This document shows positions 42,958 to 51,351 of a DNA stretch of 51,630 bases, in pieces; positions within the stretch are counted from its first letter, which is position 1; each line of letters opens with the position of its first letter. Made by a program: the position numbers and the translations under genes. This DNA is from an uncultured Muribaculaceae bacterium. GTDB lineage: Bacteria > Bacteroidota > Bacteroidia > Bacteroidales > Muribaculaceae. The stretch lies in the NCBI GenBank assembly GCA_945931475.1, contig CAMEPD010000006.1, positions 1 through 51,630 of the forward strand, in the 5' to 3' direction. Below the pieces are notes generated by a model. That model had not been told where the DNA came from and did not search any database. It saw only the letters and a list, made by a program, of their open reading frames with translations.

Positions 42958-43102
42958 AACGAATTGGGATTCAGTAGGAAGTCGTAGATACTTATAGTGG
43001 TTATTCCGGCATCGTTATGTAGTACCGGAGTATGCTCGCCGAGGATGACTATTTTCGGAACTACGCCGCTGCCCCATTTTCGCTTTACAAATTTAAAAAA
43101 CG
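42958..43102 (-). pseudogene. C-terminal relic of an unidentified gene
   Basis: The minus-strand frame ending at the stop 42960-42958 reads as plausible protein: VKRKWGSGVVPKIVILGEH, then TPVLHNDAG and ITTISIYDFLLNPNSLEL. No start codon precedes it before the terminator hairpin of the neighbouring gene at 43113-43147. I cannot assign a family. It may be the left-over end of a gene cut away on its 5' side, or a chance frame. The rest of the 315-bp gap 42855-43169 holds the palindrome and the terminator. Confidence 0.4.
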
Positions 43103-43112
43103 GTAAAAAACG

Positions 43113-43147
43113 GGCGCTGTATCATGGGGTGAGCATGATACAGCGCC
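43113..43147 (-). terminator. intrinsic terminator of the histidine phosphatase gene
   Basis: A perfect 14-bp stem (GGCGCTGTATCATG at 43113-43126 with its complement at 43134-43147) and a 7-nt loop. Runs of A on the plus strand at 43105-43110 give the U tract on the minus strand. Confidence 0.9.
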
Positions 43148-43169
43148 GTATGTGCTTGTGAAAGAGGGG

Positions 43170-44474
43170 TTACTTGACGGGGGTGGGGGCCTCGTGGATG
43201 AGGTTGGTCCAGTAGGCTTCGACGTCGGGCCAGCGGTAGAAGGGGAAGTTGTCGGCGGGGAGGGCGTCAACGGCTACTTCGCGCTCATTGAGCATGAATT
43301 TCACCAGTACGTCAGAGCCGTCGGCCGAGCGTTTCTTGGCGTCTTTCGGACGGAAGAACACTATCTGGATGTTGCCGGCCATGGGTGCGATTTTGAAATC
43401 GGAGTACACCTGATAGAGTTTGTAGGGGTCGGACTCCGAACCGTAGCAGTCGTGGAGGTTGAGCAGCCCGGCCAGGGGGATGAGGTTGCCGTCGTGGCCG
43501 AAACGTAGGTCGGCGCCGTGGCGGCCGTCGCGTATCTTCTGTTGAGCTGATTCGAGCATGTTTTTCAGCTGCGGTTTGGCGTTACTCAGCAGCAGACCTT
43601 TGGCCGACGGGGGATTGGAGTTGGTTACATAGAACGAATAGTTGTGGGCCTGCCACAGCTGGAAGAGCTCCTCGGGGGTGAAGATGTCGGTGAGCTCGAC
43701 CGGTGTTTCCATATTCTGGGTGTCGACGGCAATCCAGTAGAGTCCCCACATCACTTTGTCGGGGTTGACGTTTTTCAGTACGAATTCGGGCTTCGAGAAG
43801 AGGGCGCTTACCAGGCGGTCGGGCTGTGTCATGGCCTCCCGGAATTTGCGGTTCTCCTCATACCAGTCGCCCCCTTCGCGGGTGAAATGGTTCGATTCGT
43901 CGGAGTGGAAGTTAAGGTAGTTCATCCAGCGGTTTGATGATTCTTTGGGAATCTCGAGCTTGGGGTTCTCCTCCTTGAGTCCCTCGCAGAATGCGGCCAT
44001 CGACAGGGCGCAGCGTAGCACCACGGTGGAGCGAGCGGTCATCTCGGCTCCGTCGGCAAATACCTGGGGATAGGCGCGGTACATTCGTTTGGCGATGCCT
44101 TTGTGCTGGCGTGCGCCCAGGGGCGAGAGGTCGCCGCCGCGGCCCTCGGCTTCGGGCCAGAGCTGATGCAATCGGTCGTCGACGCTCTGTCCCAGCGGGG
44201 TGAGCGCGCCCTCGGCCGAGGCTTTGTCGAAGAGGTCCATTACCCATTTATAGTCATTGTCGCTGATGAGGTAGCGCGAGCCGTGGCGGGCGTAGTGGCT
44301 TACGTAGAAGGGTTCGTAGCCTTTAGGCGCCGGGGTGTTGGCGCTTTCGGTCACGGGGTATGCAAGGTAGATGCCACCGGCTTTCAGTGGGTTCTCCCTG
44401 ATTTCGTCGAATGAGGTCTGGGCGAAGGCGGCGACGGCCGACAGCAGCGCGACGCCTATTATGAGTTTGCGCAT
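43170..44474 (-). CDS. secreted histidine-type acid phosphatase (MINPP/phytase-like)
   Basis: A 434-residue exported protein of the histidine acid phosphatase clan. Signal peptide at 1-19 (AAFAQ). The catalytic RHG motif is 'HYARHGSRY' near residues 60-68, and the proton-donor motif is 'RFGHDGN' near 320. Arginines of the phosphate pocket ('TARSTVVLR') lie near 150. This matches Bacteroidetes enzymes that act on inositol phosphates; the true substrate is unknown. It lies directly downstream of the SusCD pair but is separated by a hairpin and 171 bp, so it likely has its own promoter. Confidence 0.88.
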   Translation of the reverse strand: MRKLIIGVALLSAVAAFAQTSFDEIRENPLKAGGIYLAYPVTESANTPAPKGYEPFYVSHYARHGSRYLISDNDYKWVMDLFDKASAEGALTPLGQSVDDRLHQLWPEAEGRGGDLSPLGARQHKGIAKRMYRAYPQVFADGAEMTARSTVVLRCALSMAAFCEGLKEENPKLEIPKESSNRWMNYLNFHSDESNHFTREGGDWYEENRKFREAMTQPDRLVSALFSKPEFVLKNVNPDKVMWGLYWIAVDTQNMETPVELTDIFTPEELFQLWQAHNYSFYVTNSNPPSAKGLLLSNAKPQLKNMLESAQQKIRDGRHGADLRFGHDGNLIPLAGLLNLHDCYGSESDPYKLYQVYSDFKIAPMAGNIQIVFFRPKDAKKRSADGSDVLVKFMLNEREVAVDALPADNFPFYRWPDVEAYWTNLIHEAPTPVK

Positions 44475-44520
44475 AAGTTGTTATAAGTTTTCGAGTCTCT
44501 AACGGTTTCCGGATTTTATG

Positions 44521-44550
44521 AAGGCCGCGGGGACTTCTCCCCGCGGCCTT
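44521..44550. terminator. strong hairpin between SusD and the phosphatase gene
   Basis: A perfect 12-bp stem (AAGGCCGCGGGG with its complement) and a 6-nt loop, about 95 bp after the SusD stop. There is no clear U tract on the minus strand, so it may act as a partial terminator or protect the mRNA end. The 171-bp gap holds no gene. Confidence 0.7.
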
Positions 44551-44645
44551 TAATTAACGATCTTTTTGACCTTATTATTGCTTATCGGACCGGAATGTCC
44601 TTGATGGTTTTCGTGTGATAAGGCCGGATGGGTTGACAGCCGGGG

Positions 44646-46379
44646 TTATTTGTCGCCGGTCACGGGATAACCGTCGTTCTGCTTCATGGTGGGGTTGTTG
44701 GCCAACTCATCTTCAGGGATGGGGAATACCTGGAGGTATTCGGCTACGTCTTTGCCGAGTCGTTCGCCGCCTTTCCAGTCCCAGTTGTGGCCCTTGGCCC
44801 ATTTGCCGAAGCGTACAAGGTCGGTGCGGCGCACGCACTCCGATGCGAGTTCACGCTGACGCTCGGCCAGGACGAAGTCGAGGGTGAGTTGGCTTTGCGA
44901 TATTTTGCCTGAAACGTCGGATCGTACACCGGGTGTGGCATAGTTGCCGCTCATGTAGGCGCGTTCGCGGATTTCGTTGACGTATCCGAGGGCTTCGGCT
45001 GCGGAGCCGCCACCGCCGCGGAGTATGGCCTCTGCAGCCATCAGGTAGGCGTCGCCGGTGCGCATCAGCGGGAAGTCAATCGACACGTAGGTGTCGCCCG
45101 AAGCACAAATTTCGTCCTGACGGGTCACGTTGCGCCACTTGATGTAGCCGTAACCGCGGGTGTATGTCGAGGTCATGGCCAGGTTATCGTCCCATGTCTC
45201 TTTGACCTGATTGGGGAGGGCTGTCATGAAGGAGGCGCGTTTGTCGGCCTTGTTGTTGCCCCATGTGTCGTTGACGTCGAACGCTACGTCGGCGGGGTCG
45301 AAGGCGTCGACAAGTGTAGTTTTGGCGCGTACGTTGCCCCAGCCTTTCGAGCCGACGCCGGTCTTGTAGAGCTCATTCATCGGGCCGTTGACGAAGGCTT
45401 TCACATAGAAATTTGTGCCTGCCGATGACTGTGCGCGGAGACCGTCCTGTACGAGCGGCCAAATGATTTCGGTGCACTGGTCGTTGTCGGCCAGGAAGAT
45501 GTGGCGGTAGTCTTTGTCGAGTTTGTAGGGCGAGTCGATTACCTTTTTGGCGTAGCGGAGGGCGTCAGAGTAGCGGTTGCCGCAGTTCCAAGTCTCGGCG
45601 TTGAGGTAGAGACGTGCAAGCTGGAACCAGGCTGCTACCTTGTCGACGTGGGCGTATTCGGTGCCTTTGGGTTCGGCCAGGATGTCTTCGCTGCCTGCAG
45701 CGTCGCCGCAGATGGCGAGCAGTTCTTTCTCGGTGAAGTCGAACACCTCTTTGCGGGTGCGCTGCACGGGGAGGTCCTTCGGGCCTACAGTTTCGTCGAT
45801 GATGGGCACGTTGCCGAAGAGGTCGACAAGTTGGGCGTAGGCGTAGGCGCGAATCATGCGGGCTTCGGCGCGGTACTGGCTGCAGTGCGAGCCGAGCTGG
45901 TCGTATAGGCCGCGGCTTTGCAGCTTGTCGGGGGTGCACTCGCGCAGGAATTCGTTGCAGTAGGCTATGGCCATATAGAGACGCTGGTAGGTCCATTTCA
46001 CGACGGAGGCGTTCGATGCGTCCCAGTCGCAGTTGAGGCAGCGGCGCAGGCCGTTCGACGACGAGGGCATCAGGAAGTTGTCGGTGTCGAGTTCCTCCAG
46101 ATAGAAGAGCAGGCGCATATATCCCGAATAGCCTTCGTTGGCGCCCAGGAGGTCGCCATTGCCGCCGTCACCGCCCTGCTGGCCGGTGAGAATCAGCGAG
46201 GAGTAGCATTTTGCCAGCACGCCCATATAGCCGTCGGCCGTGGAGTAGACCTGTGAGCTGACAAGCTGGTTGTTGTCGAGCGGCATGGTGTCGAGGTCGG
46301 AGGTACAGGCGGGTGCCACTGTCAGCAGGGCTGCGGCGGCCACGAGCGCTCCGGCTATCTGTTTGATATATTTTTTCAT
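44646..46379 (-). CDS. SusD/RagB-family outer-membrane nutrient-binding lipoprotein
   Basis: A 577-residue lipoprotein with lipobox cysteine at residue 25 (TVAPAC). It shows the SusD layout: N-terminal TPR-like helices ('YLEELDTDNFLMPSS', 'WTYQRLYMAIAYCNEFLREC', 'AEARMIRAYAYAQLVDLFGNVP') and a C-terminal region with 'DFPLMRTGDAYLMAAEAILR' and 'LDFVLAERQRELASECVRRTDLVRFG'. SusD caps the SusC channel and captures ligand at the cell surface. The ligand is unknown; no glycosidase or SusE-like gene is in the window. It starts 21 bp after SusC. Confidence 0.97.
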   Translation of the reverse strand: MKKYIKQIAGALVAAAALLTVAPACTSDLDTMPLDNNQLVSSQVYSTADGYMGVLAKCYSSLILTGQQGGDGGNGDLLGANEGYSGYMRLLFYLEELDTDNFLMPSSSNGLRRCLNCDWDASNASVVKWTYQRLYMAIAYCNEFLRECTPDKLQSRGLYDQLGSHCSQYRAEARMIRAYAYAQLVDLFGNVPIIDETVGPKDLPVQRTRKEVFDFTEKELLAICGDAAGSEDILAEPKGTEYAHVDKVAAWFQLARLYLNAETWNCGNRYSDALRYAKKVIDSPYKLDKDYRHIFLADNDQCTEIIWPLVQDGLRAQSSAGTNFYVKAFVNGPMNELYKTGVGSKGWGNVRAKTTLVDAFDPADVAFDVNDTWGNNKADKRASFMTALPNQVKETWDDNLAMTSTYTRGYGYIKWRNVTRQDEICASGDTYVSIDFPLMRTGDAYLMAAEAILRGGGGSAAEALGYVNEIRERAYMSGNYATPGVRSDVSGKISQSQLTLDFVLAERQRELASECVRRTDLVRFGKWAKGHNWDWKGGERLGKDVAEYLQVFPIPEDELANNPTMKQNDGYPVTGDK

Positions 46380-46400
46380 GACTTGTACAGTGTTATGGAT

Positions 46401-49385
46401 TTAGAAATTAAGGTTAAGACCGAGGGTGAAGGTGCGCGGACGCGGATAAACCTCCTTGTCGATGCCGGGGCACGATGTGTTGCCCGAGTAGATTTCGGGG
46501 TCGATACCCGAGTAGGAGGTGATGGTGGCCACGTTCTGCACGCCTAAGGTGATGCGGAGGGTCGAGTACTTGTCCCAGAGTTTGGGGAAGGTGTAACCGA
46601 GGGTGATGTTGTCGAAGCGGAAGAAGTCGCCCTTCTCAAGCCAGTAGTCGGAGTTGAGCTGCTGATTCTCGAAGCCGGTTTCGGCTGTGGACTTGAAGAT
46701 GTTGGAGAACGAACCCTGGTCGGAGTAGCACGATGTGAGGTACTGGTCGGCGCGGAGGTAGTTGTAGATGTACGAGCCGAACGCGCCGTGACCCGAGATG
46801 CCAAGGTCCCAGTTCTTGTAGCTTACGCGGGTGTTGAAGCCCAGCAGATGGGTAGGCAGGCCGCTCTTGTCGGAGGCATATTTTGTCTCGGTGGGGGCAA
46901 TGCTGCCGTCGGGCTGTACATACTGCCCTTCGATGGGCTTGCCTGCCTCGTCGTAAGCCTGTTTTGCCAGGTAGAAGGTGTAGGGTGTCTTGTCGACCAT
47001 GAATACCTGCACGGTCTTGCCGGTGCCCGAGATGGCGCCGGTCTGTACGAAGTTGTTGTCGGAGTCGATAACGTTGAGTTTGGTGATTTTCGAATCCTGC
47101 CAGGTGTAGTTCAGGCCGATGGTCCATTCCCAGTCGGGGGTGGAGACGGGCACGAAGTTGAGGGCCACTTCAACACCCTTGTTGTCCATGGTGCCGATGT
47201 TGGTGGTGAGCACCGGAGCGTAGTTCACGCCGGCAGGCACGTTGATGGTGTTCAACAGGTCCTTGGTGTGGCGCTTGTAGAAGTCGATTGAACCGAAGAT
47301 GCGGTTGTTGATGAAGCCGAAATCAAGACCGAAGTTCCATGTGCGGGTTGTCTCCCACTTGATGTCGTTGTCGTAGCCGTTGGGGCGGTAAGTCTCGTAC
47401 CACTTGTTGCCGAAGAGATACGACGATTCGGGGTAGGAGATTGAGAATGTGGTCATCCAGGGATAGTCATTGATGATATCCTGCTGACCGGTCTCGCCGT
47501 AGCCCACACGGAGTTTCAGGTCGGAGAGCACGGTCTGGTCCTGCAGGAAGGGTTCCTGAATCACGCGCCATGCGAATGCTGCCGAGGGGAAGTAACCCCA
47601 GCGGTTATCCTTTGAGAAGCGCGACGAGGCGTCGGCGCGGAGGGTGGCGGTAATCAGGTAGCGGTCCATGAACGAGTAGTTCAGACGTCCGTACCACGAC
47701 AGCAGGTAGTATTCGGTCTTGTAGTGGTTCTTTGCCGAGAGTTCGTTGCCTTCGGGGTCGTGGTTGGTAGCGTCGAATTTGCGCCAGAAATGCTGCCAGC
47801 CGTAACCGGCCATGGCGGTGAAGTCGTGCTTCTTGCCCCAGTTGTGGTGGTAGTTGACATAGGCGTCGAGCAGCAGGTTCGACTTGTCCTGGGTCGAGCG
47901 GTATACCAGGCCGGTGCCGTCCTTCTGGTTGCCGGTGTACATCATGCCGGCGAGCTGAGGCACGTCGCGGTTGTACTTCGAGGTGAGTATGTCGTAACCG
48001 AGGTTGAGGTTGACGCTGAGGTCTTCCAGGCCGTGAATCTTATAGTCGATGGCGGCCGAACCGATTGAGCGGACAACCTTGTTGAGACGCTTGTCGAGGT
48101 CGAGGCAGGCCACGGGGTTGTCGGTCTGGATAGCCATGGGGTTGTTGCCGTTCATCCAGATGTAGTATCCGAGACCGGGGTCGGTGGCGGCGGTGCTCGA
48201 GCCGGTCATTACCGGGCGAGTCGGGTCGTAGCGCAGAGCGTTGGTAACCACGCCGTTGTCGACCATGTTATTGTGCTCGTACGAGAACTTGGCGTTGAGA
48301 TTGAGGTTCAGGTGGTCGTCGAGCAGCTTGGGGGTGAGGCCCAGGCCGGCGGTGAAGCGCTGGTAACGGTTGGTCTTGATGATACCGTTCTGGTTGGTGT
48401 AGCCCAGCGATACGCGGTAGGGGGTGGAGATGGCGTTGATTTTGCCTGCTACCGAGAGGTTTTGCTCGGTGCCGAATGCGGTGCGGTAGATTTCGTCCTG
48501 CCAGTCGGTGCTTGCTGTGCCGTAGACGGCATCGGCGGGTACACCGGTGATGGTGGGCACGAATGCGCGGAACTGGTCGGCGCTGAGGCATTCGAGGGTC
48601 TTAGTTTTGTGAGAGATGGAGAATGTGCCGTTATAAGTCACTTTGAGGCGGTCGGTGCCCTTCTTGGTGGTGATTACGATCACACCGTTCGATGCGCGCG
48701 AACCGTAGATGGCGGTTGCCGATGCGTCTTTCAGCACGGTGAATGTCTCGATATCCTCGGGGTTGATACCGCCGATGAGGTTCGATGCGCCTTCGATTGA
48801 TGAGTTGTCGATGGGCACGCCGTCAACTACGAACAGAGGGTCGTTCGAGGCCGACAGGGAGGCACCGGAGCGGATACGCACGATAGCGCCCGAACCCGGA
48901 GCACCCGAAGCGGTCACCACGTTCACACCGGGGATTTTGCCGACCATGGCCTCCTGTACAGATGTGCGGTTACCCTTGTTGAAATCATCGGGCTTCACGG
49001 CGATTACCGAGCCGGTGGCATCGGATTTCTTTACGCGGCCGTAACCGATTACCACTACTTCGTCGAGAACTTCGGCGTTCTCTTTCAGCACGATACCGCT
49101 GCTGAGCTCGGGTGAATCAGCGCGTACCTCCACCGGGTCGTAACCGATGTAGTTGATTATCAGTGTCGAGGTTGCCGATGGCGCATTGATGGTGAAATGT
49201 CCGTCGATGTCGGTGGCTGTCGCCGTTGATGTATTCTTGACTCGTACGGTCGCACCGATTACGGGCTCGCTTTGAGGGTCGAGCACGAGTCCCTTCGCCT
49301 GGTATTGAGCCAGCATCGGGAGGGCCGACAGCAGCAGCGCTACTACTGCCAATAACCTCACTGCGGAGTGATGAAATTGTTTCAT
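46401..49385 (-). CDS. SusC/RagA-family TonB-dependent outer-membrane transporter
   Basis: A 994-residue TonB-linked porin. Signal peptide ~1-25 (MLAQYQ), a carboxypeptidase-regulatory-like domain at ~27-105 ('VLDPQSEPVIGATVRVKNTS'), the SusC-type connector 'DEVVVIGYGRVKKSDATGSV', a plug domain to ~250 ('ATAIYGSRASNGVIVITTKKG'), then the 22-strand barrel ending 'PRPRTFTLGLNLNF'. It pairs with SusD to import a glycan or peptide. I start at ATG 49385 (MKQFHHSAVRLL); 44 upstream in-frame residues are not signal-like. The gene is downstream of and on the same strand as the DUF6377 regulator. Confidence 0.97.
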   Translation of the reverse strand: MKQFHHSAVRLLAVVALLLSALPMLAQYQAKGLVLDPQSEPVIGATVRVKNTSTATATDIDGHFTINAPSATSTLIINYIGYDPVEVRADSPELSSGIVLKENAEVLDEVVVIGYGRVKKSDATGSVIAVKPDDFNKGNRTSVQEAMVGKIPGVNVVTASGAPGSGAIVRIRSGASLSASNDPLFVVDGVPIDNSSIEGASNLIGGINPEDIETFTVLKDASATAIYGSRASNGVIVITTKKGTDRLKVTYNGTFSISHKTKTLECLSADQFRAFVPTITGVPADAVYGTASTDWQDEIYRTAFGTEQNLSVAGKINAISTPYRVSLGYTNQNGIIKTNRYQRFTAGLGLTPKLLDDHLNLNLNAKFSYEHNNMVDNGVVTNALRYDPTRPVMTGSSTAATDPGLGYYIWMNGNNPMAIQTDNPVACLDLDKRLNKVVRSIGSAAIDYKIHGLEDLSVNLNLGYDILTSKYNRDVPQLAGMMYTGNQKDGTGLVYRSTQDKSNLLLDAYVNYHHNWGKKHDFTAMAGYGWQHFWRKFDATNHDPEGNELSAKNHYKTEYYLLSWYGRLNYSFMDRYLITATLRADASSRFSKDNRWGYFPSAAFAWRVIQEPFLQDQTVLSDLKLRVGYGETGQQDIINDYPWMTTFSISYPESSYLFGNKWYETYRPNGYDNDIKWETTRTWNFGLDFGFINNRIFGSIDFYKRHTKDLLNTINVPAGVNYAPVLTTNIGTMDNKGVEVALNFVPVSTPDWEWTIGLNYTWQDSKITKLNVIDSDNNFVQTGAISGTGKTVQVFMVDKTPYTFYLAKQAYDEAGKPIEGQYVQPDGSIAPTETKYASDKSGLPTHLLGFNTRVSYKNWDLGISGHGAFGSYIYNYLRADQYLTSCYSDQGSFSNIFKSTAETGFENQQLNSDYWLEKGDFFRFDNITLGYTFPKLWDKYSTLRITLGVQNVATITSYSGIDPEIYSGNTSCPGIDKEVYPRPRTFTLGLNLNF

Positions 49386-49472
49386 TCGGGAATAAAATTT
49401 AAGGTTATAAGTTTGGTTGGAGTTCGTGATAATGACTAATACAGTGATAATGCGGCATTGCGAAAACCGCTG

Positions 49473-49480
49473 CAAAGATA
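49473..49480 (-). promoter_or_regulatory. candidate -7 element for susCD
   Basis: On the minus strand TATCTTTG, about 90 bp before the susC start. No TTG box at the right spacing was found, as might be expected for an activated promoter. Confidence 0.5.
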
Positions 49481-49627
49481 ATACGCGAATGAGCCGGTTT
49501 TTTCGCGAGGTAAACACTAAAGTAAGTGGTAAAAAATTTCTTATTCCTGATAATCAGTGGAATATATTGCAGTCGGTATAGCCAAAAAGTAAACTTTGAT
49601 TTGTGTTTTATAACATCAATTTTGTAT

Positions 49628-51268
49628 TTAGAGCGCCCTTACAGCGTCGGGGAACTGCTCTTTGGGGAGGCGGGAATGCGAGCGCACGCGGAAGCGGTAG
49701 TTGTAGACCGTCTGGGGCGAATAGTGGAGGAAGGCGGCAATCTGGGTTGAGTCGTTGATGCCCAGACGCACCAGCGCGTAGATACGCAGTTCGGTGCTGA
49801 GCAGTTCGCCGGGCTTGGGCGTCAGCTCGTGGCCGGGCTGCATCAGGGCGTTGAATTTCTCAATGAAATCGGGGAATATCTCCAGGAAGATGGAATCGAA
49901 TTTGCGGAAGAACGACTGCAGGTGCTCCACGCCGGCCGGGGCGGCCAGAAGGCTCTCTATGTCGCGGAATTTGCCTGCCTTGATGCGCTGCGCCAGCTGT
50001 ACGCGGTAGCGGTCCATGGCGCCGATGTATGCCGAGCAGAGGTTGAAAAGCGTGCCGAGCGACTGTTCCTTCACTTTGGCCGACTCCTCAAGCGACCGGT
50101 TGACCTCGCTGAGCTGCTGCCGGAGCCGCTCGAGCTCGCTGTTCTTGTCGTGGAGTCTGCGGCGCTCGGCGTCGAGGCGCAGGTTCTTGCGCCTGATGAA
50201 GAGCAACGACACCACTAAGGCCAGCGCCAGAGCCGTCACGGTGATGAGCAGCAGGTTCTTGTTATGCACCATGTTTTCCTGCTGCTGGGTGTAGGTGGCC
50301 AACACGATAGGGAGGTAGTCGGCGATGCGTGCAGTGCGCGAGCGGGCTTTCGACGCCTTGATGTCGTTGATGGCACACATTATATAAGTATACGCGCGGG
50401 TGTTGTCACCTTCGGCCGAGAGTATGCGTGCCAGCTCCTGGAGCGACTCGTATTTCCTGACGGCGTGCCTCAGGTCGTATGCTGCGGCGACGGCATACTC
50501 TTTTTTTGCTGTCGTCAGGTCGCCGAGCGCCTCGTGGTTGCTGGCGCGAAGGTATGCCATCACACCCGGGTCGACGGTGCCGGGCATCATCCGGTTGGCC
50601 GAATCGAGGCTGGCCAGGGCCTGACGGAAGCGACCGTGGGCGCGCTGCCGCTCGGCATTGTTGAGCCAGTAGGATGCATGGGTGCGCCCCACAAACATCG
50701 ACACCGAGTCGCGGTAGGCATCGAGTTTGTTGAAATACCGCTCGCCGGCTTCGGGTGTGGGCGGATATTCGCTCAGCGAGTAATAGATGGAGACATACCG
50801 GTTGAGGATGCGCTCACGGAAGGTCTGCTTCCACGGCTGCGGTATGCGGTCGAGCAACTGAAGGGCTGCCGAGTATTCGCCCAGCCCCTTGAGCGCCTCC
50901 ACCTCCATGATGTGCGACAGCCAGATGAGCGAATCGTTGCCCATGCGCGTGGCGGTCGTCACAAGCTCCCTGGCCAGTGTCAGCGTGGTATCCATCGAAA
51001 AGGTGTGGAACTCCTGGAAGAGCCGGTACTCGGCCTCGAACCGCCGGGCGTCGTCGGTGACGTCGTTCAGGGCGGCGCGCAGTGTGTCGATGGTGCGCAG
51101 TTTGCGCGCCGTGTACTCGTCGTGGTGAGCCACGGTGTTGTCAAGAATGGCTATGGGGTCGGCTGCAGGGTCTGCGGCTGCTTCTGTGGCGGCAGAGCCG
51201 CCGTGGCAGCTGCAACCTGCGGTTATGAGGATGCCTGTCAGCAGCAGGCTTGTGATAATGTGTCTCAT
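49628..51268 (-). CDS. DUF6377-type membrane regulator upstream of SusCD
   Basis: A 546-residue protein. It has a lipoprotein-like N-terminus (LITAGCSCHGG, Cys19), TPR-like helices over ~50-330, and one transmembrane helix at ~335-360 ('LLLITVTALALALVVSLLFI'). A coiled coil spans ~365-405. The cytoplasmic end of ~140 residues has a helix-turn-helix-like segment ('LVRLGINDSTQIAAFLHYSPQTVYNYRFRVRS'). This is the DUF6377 layout, often found next to SusCD genes in Bacteroidales. It probably senses a signal outside the inner membrane and activates the adjacent susCD. Confidence 0.85.
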   Translation of the reverse strand: MRHIITSLLLTGILITAGCSCHGGSAATEAAADPAADPIAILDNTVAHHDEYTARKLRTIDTLRAALNDVTDDARRFEAEYRLFQEFHTFSMDTTLTLARELVTTATRMGNDSLIWLSHIMEVEALKGLGEYSAALQLLDRIPQPWKQTFRERILNRYVSIYYSLSEYPPTPEAGERYFNKLDAYRDSVSMFVGRTHASYWLNNAERQRAHGRFRQALASLDSANRMMPGTVDPGVMAYLRASNHEALGDLTTAKKEYAVAAAYDLRHAVRKYESLQELARILSAEGDNTRAYTYIMCAINDIKASKARSRTARIADYLPIVLATYTQQQENMVHNKNLLLITVTALALALVVSLLFIRRKNLRLDAERRRLHDKNSELERLRQQLSEVNRSLEESAKVKEQSLGTLFNLCSAYIGAMDRYRVQLAQRIKAGKFRDIESLLAAPAGVEHLQSFFRKFDSIFLEIFPDFIEKFNALMQPGHELTPKPGELLSTELRIYALVRLGINDSTQIAAFLHYSPQTVYNYRFRVRSHSRLPKEQFPDAVRAL

Positions 51269-51351
51269 TCACGGCAAATATACACATTTTTGCCGGAATA
51301 CCACGCTTATTCGGGCAGATGTGCCGAAATATACTCCAACCACCTCAAATT

